DNA of 64,000 nucleotides from Cephalopachus bancanus (lineage: Eukaryota > Chordata > Mammalia > Primates > Tarsiidae), in assembly GCA_027257055.1 (NCBI GenBank), contig JAPVLO010000232.1:186001-250000 (forward strand), written 5' to 3'. The position numbers and the translations under genes are program-made. Numbering within the stretch: the first letter of the stretch is position 1; each line of letters opens with the position of its first letter. The notes beneath the pieces are model-generated. The model was not told the DNA's origin. It saw only the letters and a program-made list of their open reading frames with translations, and made no database searches. Positions 40,744 to 51,221 of this stretch are shown one piece after another.

Positions 40744-41042
40744 CTTTCTTTCTTTTTTTTTTTTTTTTGAGTTGGAGTCTCACTCTGTCGCCCAGACTGG
40801 AGTGCAGTGGCCGCTCCCGGCCACCGCAGCCTCGGCCTGCTGGGCTCCGGCGATCCTTCCGCCTCAGCCTTCCGAGTAGCTGGAACTACAGGCGCGCGCT
40901 ACCTCGTCCAGCTAGTTTTTTGATTTATTGTAGAGATGAGGTCTCGCTGCCCAGGTGGGTCTCGAACCCGCGGGCTCAGGCAATCCGCTCACCTCAGCCT
41001 CCCAAAGGCGTGGGATGACAGGCTGAGCCACTGAGCCCGGCT
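40744..41042 (-). mobile_element. Alu of the young lineage
   Basis: Perfect duplication GGAACTCCAGTTTTT (40729 and 41043). Near-identical to the copy at 35864. Confidence 0.95.
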
Positions 41043-41089
41043 GGAACTCCAGTTTTTCAAAGACTTTTACTTAAAAGCAGAACTTTAAA

Positions 41090-41383
41090 CTTTTTTTTTT
41101 TTTGAGTTGGAGTCTCACCTTGTCGCCTAGGCTGGACTGCAGTGGCACGCTCACGGTGACTGCAGCCTTGAACTGCTGGGCTCTGACAATTCTTTTGCCT
41201 CAGCCTTTCAAGTAGTTGGAACTACGGGCGTGAGCCACCACACCTGGCTAATTTTGGATTTATTGTAGAGATGAGGTCTTGCCAAGTTGCCCAGGCTGGT
41301 ATTGAACCCGTGGGCTCAGGCAATCCTCTCACCTTGGCCTCCCAAAGTGCTGGGGTTATAGGCGTTAGTCACTATGCCCAGCC
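41090..41383 (-). mobile_element. Alu, full length
   Basis: T13 head; ends AGTCACTATGCCCAGCC, followed at once by the next Alu. Confidence 0.9.
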
Positions 41384-41386
41384 AAC

Positions 41387-41736
<350 letters not shown>

Positions 41737-41752
41737 TAAAGAACCCCTGTGG

Positions 41753-41895
41753 CTCAGTGGCATGTCAGGGGATTATTCTCTACTTTTCTCTCATGTGAAA
41801 TGTTCACAAACAAACCTTAAAAAACTTGCTATCCATTAGTTGACGTAAAGCAATAAACAAACTACTGTGTGCATGTAAAAAACAAACAAACAAAC
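41753..41895 (+). pseudogene. 5'-truncated retrocopy of an unknown mRNA end
   Basis: About 125 bp of unrecognised sequence carries AATAAA at 41852-41857, then about 20 bases later an A-rich tail (AAAAAACAAACAAACAAAC). It is flanked by AAAGAACCCCTGTGG (41738) and AAAAACCCCTGTGG (41896), a target duplication. This is the form of an L1-mobilised transcript end. The source gene is unknown. An L1 tail is the main alternative. Confidence 0.6.
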
Positions 41896-41994
41896 AAAAA
41901 CCCCTGTGGTATCAGTGTTGGAACATATATACATATGCATAGTGCCATATAAAACCCAATACCTGTGTCACCTATTGAAAAACTGATCATTTCT

Positions 41995-42285
41995 TTTTTT
42001 TTTTTTGAGTCGGAGTCTCACTCCGTCTCCCAGATTGGAGGGCAGTGACACACTCACAGCCACCCCAGCCTCGACCCGCTGGGCTCCGGCGATCCTTCCG
42101 CCTCAGCCTTCCAAGTAGCCGGAACTACAGGCGTGCGCTACCACACCCGGCTGATTTCTGATTTGCTGTAGAGACGAGGTCTTGCCAAGTTGCCCAGGCG
42201 GGTCTCAAACCCGCGGGCTCAGGCAATCCACTTGCCTCGGCCTCCCAAAGTGCTGGGATTACAGGCTGAGTCACCGAGCCCAGCC
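41995..42285 (-). mobile_element. Alu, full length
   Basis: T11 head, GAGTCGGAGTCTCACTCCGT; directly followed by an older monomer. Confidence 0.9.
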
Positions 42286-42286
42286 T

Positions 42287-42719
42287 ATTTTTTGATTTAT
42301 TGTGGCGAGGAGGTCTCGCTGTGTTGCTCAAACTGGTCTCAACCCCCTAGGCTCAGCCGGGCTCGGTGGCTCAGCCTGTAATCCCGCGCCTTTGGGAGGC
42401 TGAGGTGAGTGGATGGCCTGAGCCCGCGGGTTCGAGACCCGCCTGGGCAGCGAGACCTCATCTCTACAATAAATCAAAAAACCAGCCGGGCGTGGCAGCG
42501 CATGCCTGTAATTCCAGCTACTCGGAAGGCGGAGGCGGAAGGATCGCCGGAGCCCAGCAGGTCCAGGCTGCGGTGTCCGGGAGCGGCCACTGCACTCCAG
42601 TCTGGGCGACAGAGTGAGACTCCAACTCAAAAAAAAAAACAAAAAACCTAGGCTCAAGCAATTGTCTCACCTCAGCTTCCCAAAGTGCTGGGATTATAGG
42701 GTAAACCACCTAACCCGGC
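42287..42719 (-). mobile_element. Alu half element hosting a nested Alu
   Basis: Pieces 42287-42355 and 42647-42719 join across the insert at CCTAGGCTCA. Confidence 0.88.
42356..42646 (+). mobile_element. Alu of the young lineage, nested
   Basis: GCCGGGCTCGGTGGCTCAGC, flanked by CCTAGGCTCA (42346 and 42647). This is the best plus-strand example of the young consensus. Confidence 0.95.
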
Positions 42720-43220
42720 TGATAATTTCTTAATATCACATACACATTCGTTTGTAAACTCCCCTAATTGTCTTATACTTTTCATTAAAGAGCTGACTTG
42801 TTCCAAATGGTTCCCAAAACACAGGTCCGCATAGTACATAACAGAACCTCAGTTTTATTTGAGGTTCCCAGCTGAAGTGTATTTCCCGTCTTCTCTACAG
42901 CAGGACGTGGCCCCATGGCTCAGTTTGGCCAAGAAGGTTTAAGTGGCGGCAGGAAGGAGGCGTCCAGGGAGCTCAGCTGGGAGAGGAGCACCTTTCATGT
43001 TTCCCTTCTTCTCTTCCTGCTGCCTGGAACTTGGGTTGTGATTTCTGGAGCTCTAGCAGCTATCCTGGACCATGAGGTGAACTTGCATGTGGAAATCAAT
43101 GCTGGGATGGCAACAGAAGGGAGGGGGAAACTGGACTCCCACTTCCTTGTTATTTCCACTCTTAATTATCAAATCACAAGATTGAGTTCCGTTGTAGTAA
43201 GTAGAAAACAAAAAAAAAGT
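42720..43220. other. Intergenic, nothing recognised
   Basis: No feature identified just left of the CpG-island block. Confidence 0.5.
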
Positions 43221-43353
43221 TAATTCCAGAGCTTTGGGAGACTGAGGCGGGAGGATCGCTTGGGGCCGGGAGTTCGAGGTTGTAGTGAGGGATAATCACA
43301 CCACTGTCCTCCAGCCTGGGCAATATAGCAAGACCCTGTCTCTAAAAATAAAA
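43221..43353 (+). mobile_element. Alu fragment
   Basis: One rearranged arm, TTAATTCCAGAGCTTTGGGA through CTGTCTCTAAAAATAAAAA. Confidence 0.82.
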
Positions 43354-43627
43354 ACGGGCGGGACGTAGTGGCTCACACCTGTAATCCCAGCACTTTTGAA
43401 GACCAGAGGACCGCCCGAGCCCAGGGGTTCTAGACCAGCCTGGGCAACCTGGCGAGACCTCATCTCCACAATAAATCAAAAAACTAGCCGGGCGTGGCGG
43501 CGCGCGCCTGTAGCTCCAGCCGCTCGGAAGCCTGAGGCGGAAGGATCGCCGGAGCCCAGCAGGTCGAGACCGGGAGCGGCCACTGCACTCCAGCCTGGGC
43601 GATAAAAATAAAAATAAAATAAAATAA
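43354..43627 (+). mobile_element. Alu, full length
   Basis: Ends in (AAAAT)n, right beside the CpG island. Confidence 0.9.
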
Positions 43628-43639
43628 AGCAAAAGCGAA

Positions 43640-45310
43640 GTCGCCACGAGACACGCGGTCCAGGGACGGGCGACACGCAGCTCCGAAAGCCACGCGGCTC
43701 GGGCGCCTCGCTGCAGAACGGACGGCGCCCGCCCCGCGCCGCGCGGGGCCACACGTCGCACCCGCGCCGCCTCCCGGTTCCCGGGCCGCCCTGGCCAGGG
43801 GCCCCCGGGTCCCGCCCGCCTCCGCCCCGGGAGGGGTTCGGGGCTGCCGGCCGGGCCGCGCGGGCCTCCCCGCGGCCGCGCAGCCCCAGCACGCCCGGGG
43901 CTCCGCGGCGCAAGGGCCGGCCGAGGAGGCGGCGCGGGGGGCGGCGCGGCCGGGCGCCCCCGCCCCGCCCGGCCGGGACCCCACCCGCGCCCGGAGCCCA
44001 CGCCAGCCCCGCGCCCGCGGCCTGCCAGCCCCTCCTCCAGGCAGTCCCTGCCAGCGGGGGGCGGCGCCTTCTCCCCCCGCCCCGCCCCGCCCGGGGCTCG
44101 GGGCGCGGCGCGGCCCCGCAGCTCCGGCGCCTCTGGGGCAGCGCCGCTTCCCCGACGGGGTCCCGCGACGGGATGGGCCTCCGCCGCCGCCGGGCCCTCT
44201 GCGGCCCGCGCCCCGCCCTCGGGGCTCCGGCCCCGGCCGCGGCGCGAGCGCGGGCGCCCCTGGCGGCGGGAGGGGGCGACCGCGAGCCCCGGCCCGCCTC
44301 GGCTCCCCTCGGCCCGGCTCGCCCCCGCCCGCCGCGCCCCGCCCCAGCCGCCCCGCCCGCCGCGCCCCGCCCCAGCCACCGCCCCCCGCCCGCCCCGCCC
44401 CCCCGGCCCCCTCCGCCCCCCCGGCCCCCTCCGCCCCGCCCGGCCCGCCTCGCCCCCGCCCGCCGCGCCCCGCCCCAGCCGCTGCCCCCGCCCGCCCCGC
44501 CCCCCCGGCCCCCTCCGCCCCGCCCGGCCCGCCTCGGCTCCCTCGGCCCGGCTCGCCCCCGCCCGCCGCGCCCCGCCCCCAGCCGCCCCCCCCGCCGCGC
44601 CCCGCCCCCAGCCGCCCCCGCCCGCCGCGCCCCGCCCCAGCCGCCGCCCCCCGCCGCCCCGCGCCCCCGCCCGCCTCGCCCCCCCGGCCCCCTCCGCCCC
44701 GCCCGGCCCGCCTCGCTCCCGCCCGCCGCGCCCCGCCCCCAGCCGCTGCCCCCGCCCGCCCGCCCCCCGGCCCCCTCCGCCCCGCCCGGCCCGCCTCGGC
44801 TCCCCTCGGCCCGGCTCGCCCCCGCCGCCGCGCCCCGCCCCCAGCCGCCCCCGCCCGCCGCGCCCCGCCCCAGCCGCCGCCCCCGCCCGCCCCGCGCCCC
44901 CGCCCGCCTCGCCCCCCGGCCCCCTCCGCCCCGCCGGCCCGCCTCGCTCCCGCCCGCCGCGCCCCGCCCCCAGCCACCGCCCCCCGCCCGCCCCGCCCCC
45001 CGGCCCCCTCCGCCCCGCCCGGCCCGCCTCGGCCCGCCCGCCGGGGCGCGGCGGCGCCCGCGCAGTGACGCCCTTCGGGGCTCCCGGGCCACGCGTGTCC
45101 TGGCGTCCGCGCCCCGCGCGCCTCGGAGGCGCCGCCGCCTCGCAGGGCCCGGCCCGGCCCCCGCCGCGCGGGGGGCTCCGGGCTCCGCGCGCCCCCCCGC
45201 GGCGCCGCTGCCCTCGGACCTGCGCGTCTCTGGCCAACGCCCGCGGGCGGGAGGCGGCCGGCCGCGCCGTCGGGGCAGCCGCCGGCCACGTGCGGCCGGG
45301 TGAGCACCGG
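43640..45310. promoter_or_regulatory. CpG island with an embedded GC minisatellite
   Basis: About 1.7 kb is almost entirely G and C with dense CpG, flanked by ordinary DNA. The left edge abuts an Alu ending at 43627. A CACGTG E-box lies at 45287-45292. CGGGTGAGC follows at about 45298, which resembles a plus-strand splice donor. CpG islands of this size usually mark promoters, but no first exon of a known gene is recognisable on either strand. The human neighbourhood I recall (NRF1, miR-183/96/182, UBE2H) does not identify it. Confidence 0.7.
44290..45045. repeat. C-rich minisatellite inside the CpG island
   Basis: Irregular tandem modules recur. One is CGGCCCCCTCCGCCCCGCCC followed by GGCCCGCCTCG, near 44405, 44508, 44688, 44766, 44921 and 45000. 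The other is CCCGCCGCGCCCCGCCCC followed by AGCCGCC. The plus strand is C-rich, so the minus strand is G-rich with many G3+ runs. The very long open frames here exist because G/C-only sequence lacks stop codons; they are not taken as genes. Confidence 0.85.
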
Positions 45311-45694
45311 CTGCGCCTGGGTCGGTACTTGACTTGATTTGGGTTTTAAAACAAGCGGTGCCAGTCGTGCGGCGAAGCGACTTGGTTTCGGGGGGCTACG
45401 TGTCACTTTAAACGTAGAAAGTTGAGCCCCCAGATGGAGACCTGCTATGGGAAATACACACTGCACTTCGGAGTTAGCACCAAAATAAGGACGCAAAACT
45501 TCTCACTATGAATTACGCGCAGAAATAATATTTTGGGTATGTTGAGTGAAAGGAAACGCTCATTCTACCTTGTCGCCCCCACGCTAGGCCCGTAATGGGC
45601 CGATTTCCTCACAAGGGTTGAGGGAGGCACCTGTCGCAATCACCGTACCCAGGAACTACTAAGGGGAGTTTTCCCTTTTTTAGAAAGACGTGGC
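45311..45694. other. CpG-island right flank, nothing recognised
   Basis: Ordinary base composition returns. No exon or repeat seen. Confidence 0.5.
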
Positions 45695-45708
45695 TCCCAG
45701 GAAGTTTT

Positions 45709-45915
45709 TTGGTTTTTTTTTTAGTTGGCGTCTCACTCTGTCGCCCAGGCTGGCGTGCAGTGGCACGCTCCCGGCCACCCCAGCCTCGACCCGCTGGGTT
45801 CCAGCGATCCTCCGGCCTCAGCCTTCCAAGGAGCGGAACTACCATGCCCGCTACCATGCCCGGCTAATTTTTGATTTGTTGTAGAGACGCGGCCTCACCA
45901 AATTGCCCGGGCTGG
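45709..45915 (-). mobile_element. 5'-truncated Alu
   Basis: About 207 bp ending inside the left arm at GCCCGGGCTGG, with a perfect duplication TCCCAGGAAGTTTT (45695 and 45916). It was truncated on insertion. Confidence 0.92.
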
Positions 45916-45929
45916 TCCCAGGAAGTTTT

Positions 45930-46511
45930 AAATGACATGAGGACCACGCACCAGTTCTCTATTTCTGCACTAGGAATGGGCTCCGGGTAAATCGGGCGTT
46001 TTCTGTTCTGACCCCACTGCAGACAAGAAGGTTGGGGACAGATGTCAGGGGCAATGGGGGTGTGGTTGGGGTCCGGCCCTGTCTTCAGAGACCTGGGCAG
46101 CCCTGGGCAGGTCGGCCAGTGGCATCCTGGTGCCCTCCCAGGACACAGGTGCCCACAGCCCCACAGTGTCGGCAACGGACCTGCACCCGGCAGAGCCAGA
46201 ACCTCTCGGAAAGAACACTCTCTGGCCTGACGCAGTCCCAGTGTGTGTCACCCATCTGTGTGACGAGCGCTCAGCATCTCCCCGGCAGCTCACGTCTGGT
46301 CTGCTTACCCCAGGGCTCACAGCACGGGGTCGGGAAGGGGATGCCATCTTCAGCCCTGTCCAGGTGCCCCTGGAGGAGGACGTTCCCGGAACATGCACTC
46401 ATTTCTGGATGCTGGTTTGTCACTAGCACGCCATTCTTTTCAAATCTATAGAAATGCATCTTTTAAAAGTCTTATTCTATGCTTTTTAATGTATTATTTT
46501 ATTAATTACTG
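45930..46511. other. Intergenic, nothing recognised
   Basis: No feature identified. Confidence 0.5.
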
Positions 46512-47092
46512 GTTTTAGAGACAGGGCCTGGCTCTGTCACCTGGTCTGGAGTACAGTGGCATGATCACAGCTCCCTGTAGCCTCAAACTCCCAGGCGCAA
46601 GCCATATCCTCCCAGCTCGGTCTCCCTCCCAAGTGTCTGTGTGCTGCCATGCCTAATTTTTTTTTTTTGAGTTGGAGTCTCACTCTGCCCACCCAGACTG
46701 GAGTGCAGTGGCTGCTCCCGGCTGCTTCACCCTTGACCTGCTGGGCTCCGGCGATCCTTCCATCTCAGCCTTCCAAGTAGCCGGAACTACAGGCACGCGC
46801 TACCACACCCGGCTCATTTTGATTTATTGTAGAGATGAGGTCTTGCCAAGTTGCCCAGGCGGGTCTCGAACCCGCGGGCTCAGGCAATCCACTCACCTCA
46901 GCCTCCCAAAGGCGCAGGATTACAGGCTGAGCCACCGAGCCCGGCTTCCTGTCTAATTTTTAAGACATTTTTTGTAGAGAAGTGGTCTCTCTGTGTTGCC
47001 TGGGCTGGTCGCGAACTCCTGGCTCCAGAGATCCTCTGCTCAGCCTCCCAGAGTGCTGATATTACAGGCATGAGCCACACACTCGGCCTTGT
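46512..47092 (-). mobile_element. Old Alu hosting a nested Alu
   Basis: Outer arms 46512-46656 and 46945-47092; flanks TGCCTAATTTTT and TGTCTAATTTTT around the insert. The mariner element starts right after it. Confidence 0.88.
46660..46944 (-). mobile_element. Alu of the young lineage, nested
   Basis: GTGGCTGCTCCCGGCTGC text; ends GAGCCACCGAGCCCGGC. Confidence 0.92.
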
Positions 47093-47095
47093 TCT

Positions 47096-48478
47096 ACAAG
47101 GGGAACCCAAAAAAGCCCGTAATTATCCTTTAGAGAACAGGCTTCCCCCACTAGGTAAGTGTTCTCGGAACCCATCAACATCCATGTACCAGCTAGCATT
47201 GGGAGAGGCTGCCTTGCAAAAGAAACATCCCAAGTTGTGGCAAACAAGTGACTGGCTCTTCCACCATGACAATGCTCTTGCCTGCACTGCGCTGAGTGTT
47301 CAGCAGTTTTCGACCAAAACTGTTGGGAGCCGGCCACGGAGGCCAACTGAGCATTAGGGATCAGGAAGGGCCGTTGACCCCGAGACCACTAGGATGCGTT
47401 CGGGAGCTATTGACCCCATTTCCTCCCCCTTTCTACTCAGCACTGACCAGATTAAGCTCCTGTGAGCTCAAAACATAAAAACTCTGAGACCGGGACGAAC
47501 ACAAGCTAACTTTAGAAGCTCATTGCTCCCATTCTTCCGCAAACTGCAGTTTTGGCTTTCACACAACTTATAATTCAAACTCGGGTCACATCTAAGAGCC
47601 TTAGTATTGGTCACAGGCTTCTGGGTCATGATCTTAGGATTTATTAAAGGTGTAAATTATAGAATACAGTTTTAGAAGACAGCCATTTTGTTGAAAGAAT
47701 GCGGCTGGGTTACTTGCAGGTAGCCCACTGTGAACTTTGGACTGGGCCACATTCCCAACATTCTGGGATGGGCCACTTTTGTTTAAGCTTCTATAGAGTT
47801 GTTTAACTTGGCATAGATCGATCAGCTTAGGATGAAAAAGGTTTATAGAATATGTCAGTCACAGATTAGGTTATCCTTTGTTATGGGATTTTAAGATTAT
47901 CATATGAAAAGGGTTTAAAGGCAATCATTAAGTTTTCGTGGATTAAGGTTTCTGGTGGGTAGGGGACGCCCCTTCCACATCTGACTTTGTGTATAAAAGA
48001 CCTGTTGTAATTCCCAATAACACACATCGCTTCTGCACTAGACCGGAGTCCAGTCTCTTTCTTTCTCTCTCTCTCTTTTTCTCTTCTTCCCCCCAATCGC
48101 CAACGCCGTCTCCACCTTTGGGGTACCCTGAACCCGGCTGGAGCTGGTCTCCGGCACAAAACCGCATGACCCCTGGGTCCAACCTCCCTATTCACCTAAT
48201 CTCTCCCAGAGCGACTTGTTTTTGTTCTCCTGGGTGAAAAAAGTCCTCCAAGGGAATCGTTTTGCTAATGTCGAAGAGGAGAGAGAAACAAAAACGGCAG
48301 AAGCACCAAAAGGCATCCAAATGGACGGATTCAAAAACTATCCTGAGCAGTGGAAAATGCATCTCGACAGGTGTATTGCATCCAACGGAGAGGACTTTAA
48401 ACGGGACTGGAGTTTAAACATGTGAAAATAAATATACCATTTTAATAAAGAAATTCCTGGTTTTGGGGTCCCCTTGGA
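47096..48478 (+). mobile_element. Mariner (Tc1/mariner) element, internally deleted and split by an LTR
   Basis: Both ends are visible: CAAGGGGAACCCAAAAAAG at the left and GGTTTTGGGGTCCCCTTG at the right, which are imperfect inverted repeats. The left end is preceded by TA, the usual mariner target. Between them is the C-terminal half of a mariner transposase, with the catalytic HHDNA motif before the LTR and PPYSP..LSQSD after it (the second and third acids of the DD34D triad). It ends ASNGEDFKRDWSLNM. The N-terminal half is missing and there is a stop or frameshift near the LTR junction, so it is a pseudogene. Confidence 0.88.
47321..48158 (+). mobile_element. Solo LTR (ERV class I-like) inserted in the mariner element
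   Basis: The 838-bp block begins TGTTGGGAGCC and ends TCCGGCACA, with the TG...CA ends of retroviral LTRs. It is flanked by a 4-bp duplication AAAC (47317-47320 and 48159-48162), the duplication size common in gamma-like ERVs. Removing it rejoins the transposase text. TATAAAA at 47992-47998 and AATAAC near 48013 could be the promoter and poly(A) signal of the LTR; a CT-rich tract follows. No internal viral gene is present. Family name not assigned. Confidence 0.85.
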
Positions 48479-48840
48479 CACTTTTAAATGCACACGAGTG
48501 GGCACAGCCAGTGCCTGATTCGCACTTACGGAACTGAGGGAGCCAAGCAAGGCTGGCTCTGCAGGGAGGTTGAAGCTCTCAGAGGCCGTGGCTTGTTCTG
48601 CGCTGGCCGAGGGGGTCGAGACTCTGGGAGGGGGGAGCTGAGGCGGGCCTGACAGGGGCTGCACCTGGCAACCAGCACTGCCTCTCCAGGTTCATTGCCA
48701 AGAATGGGCAGCCAGAAGGGTTGAGTCTCTCCTCTTTGGGAGTCTGTTCCTGCAACCTCTGGTCCCTTGGCGCTAGGTCCTGGAGCCAACCAAGTCTTTT
48801 TTTCCCCCCAACTGACAAATTGGCAAAGGATTATTATCAT
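48479..48840. other. Intergenic, nothing recognised
   Basis: No feature identified between the mariner end and an Alu. Confidence 0.5.
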
Positions 48841-49131
<291 letters not shown>

Positions 49132-49859
49132 ATTCTTGTTTTTAAAGCCAACCAAGTCTTGAGCCCCAAAGAGTTCTGAGGACCCAGCCCAGGTCCACAG
49201 AAGCACACAGCCTTTTTTTTGGAAAACAAACACCGTTCACTACAGATACATGCGCGCATACCACACAGCCAGGGGGAAGTGCTCTTGTCTGTCACCTTCT
49301 AGCCTAGATCCCTGGTCAGAGAAACACTTCACTTCCAAGAAGTTGTGCACCAGCCTCAGGATGAAGCCCAGTGCAGGCTTAGCCCGAGGTGCGCTGTCCT
49401 TGGAACTCGGCATCGTACGGCCGATGTGCTGTGAGCGCCTTATGGATAAGGCTGCTGCTGCCCATCATGGCGGGAACTCCTCAGGCCTGGGGATTGTGGG
49501 AGTCACATGGACCCTTTGTCCCGGTCCTAGGTGGGGAGCGGGAAAGCCCGGGGTCCAGTATTCCAGCCACCCCTTCCCCGGGGGAGCACAAGTTCTGGGG
49601 TCTGAGCCCACAGCTTTCCTCTCTAGGACAACATGCCTCAGAAGCCCTGGGTCCCCCTTCCCAGGAAAGGGACAGTGCCTCGGGCAGACAGTGGCCGGCC
49701 ACCTGGCCCTTGGGAGGCAGCCTGGACTGAGGCTGAGAGTGGTGCTGGGCAGACTCCTAGCGGGACAGGAACAGGGGACCCAAGTACCATGGAATACACT
49801 GAGACTCCTCCCAGGGCAGTATCAAAGCATCTGCCTCATGTGAGACAAAACAGGATGAC
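49132..49859. other. Intergenic, nothing recognised
   Basis: No feature identified. Confidence 0.5.
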
Positions 49860-49990
49860 TTGCCAGGTGTGGTGGCTTACGCCTGTCATCCCAGCACTTT
49901 AGAAGGCCGAGGCAGGAGGGCTGCCTGAGCTCAGGAGTTCGAGACCAGCCTGGGCAACAAAGTGAGACCTCTATCTTTTAAAATATAAAC
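49860..49990 (+). mobile_element. Alu left monomer
   Basis: CCAGGTGTGGTGGCTTACGC to a TTTTAAAATATAAAC tail; the last SINE before UBE2H's 3' end. Confidence 0.85.
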
Positions 49991-51194
49991 AAAGAATAGC
50001 ATGATTGCTCCCAGGGCCTCTTTGTTTCCCGTTAGGCTGGAAAACAGATGCTTCACGCTTGGGAGGCTCTTTGGGTTTGAAAACCCAAACGCTCTGTCTT
50101 AGAACCTTGGGGTTTCCGGGTTATTACTGGTATCCTCTCTGGGAATCCTCTGTCCTGAAGTGTGGGACCGTCTCGTGGCCTGGTGGCCTTCTGAGTCACC
50201 AGGCGTCAGAACCTACAGGCCTAGGCACTTCACTTTACAGCCCAGTCCCGAGGTGCACCCAAGCCCCGCCAGGGCTGGACGTCCCCGTGGTGAACAGAGC
50301 TGGGGCTCAAACTGCCAGCCCTGGCGTCTGCTCTCTGGCTGAAGGGCCAGCAGGGTCGCCATGAAGCAACTGTTGAACGTCTGGGCCTGAGCACTGGGGC
50401 TTCAGGGCAGCCCGAGGTGGGGGGGCAGTGTCAAGCCGCCACTGGGGAGGGAGCAGGTGCGACGTCATTCCTGTTGGCAGACAGGTGTGAGCCTGAGTCA
50501 GCATCGGGATGCAGGGAAGGAAGGAGCCCGAGGGCACGAATGAGGAGTGACCAGAAGCGAGACAAGGGATGAGCACATGACCTGGAGAAACCGATTCCCT
50601 TTGTCTTAAGGGCCTGGAACAAAACGGTCTCCGCCAGACTCGCTGGGCAGCATCGCCACCTGGTGGCCGCCACGGGCGGACACTCTGCAAAGGAATCAAC
50701 GCCGGTCTAACAATGGTCGGCTGGCTTCCCAGCAAAACCCCAAACCCACGCTCCCGACTCGCAGTCGAGGCTGGTCCTTGGCAGAGGGCTGCCTGCTGAG
50801 CACGTCGCCCCAGCGGGAAGGGGCGCTGCCTGGACTCCAGGCCAAGGGGCACCTCGGCACGGGTTGACTGGGATCAGGTCTGGGCATGGGAGCGGGTGGG
50901 GGCCTTGGGGCTAGGGTTTGGCCGAAAAGGCGGCTTTTCAAGCCTCTCGTGGAAGAGTCTCGTGGCAGTGTTTATCTGCGGTCATCTGAGTTCCAGGGAC
51001 AAGGACAGGCCTCTGAGCTATTACTGCCTGAAGGTGACACTCCCTTCCCAAACTAATCCAGTATCTGCCTTGTCAGAGCTCAGCCAAAAAAAGCCACCGT
51101 CTGCTGCTCAGAGGAGCCGGGTGGATGGGAGGGCGTTTTAGAAGACGGCTGAGCGTCCTTGGGAGGGCTGTTCTTAGTGATGAAGGTCCAGCCA
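49991..51194. other. UBE2H downstream flank, nothing recognised
   Basis: Repeat-free DNA just past the inferred UBE2H cleavage site. A further-downstream poly(A) site cannot be ruled out. Confidence 0.5.
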
Positions 51195-51215
51195 TTTGCC
51201 AAGGCATATACACAT

Positions 51216-51221
51216 TTTATT
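51216..51221 (-). promoter_or_regulatory. UBE2H: Probable distal poly(A) signal of UBE2H
   Basis: The plus strand reads TTTATT, so the UBE2H RNA carries AATAAA. It sits in a conserved-looking AT-rich stretch that would read TTTAAAATAAAATGTGTAT in the RNA. Cleavage would be expected about 15-25 bases further left, near 51195. Confidence 0.65.

Noticed and set aside
41753..41895. tRNA or small-RNA gene
   Set aside because: No A/B box or cloverleaf is visible; the AATAAA and A-rich tail fit a retroposed transcript end better.
44173..45303. Plus-strand open frame of 376 codons (Pro/Arg/Ala-rich)
   Set aside because: Same composition artefact; the frame changes with the minisatellite period and matches no family.
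43342..45496. Very long open frames (538-670 codons, minus strand) in the GC block
   Set aside because: G/C-only sequence has no stop codons; the three minus-strand frames overlap each other, read as Gly/Arg/Ala repeats, and run into Alu text at their ends.
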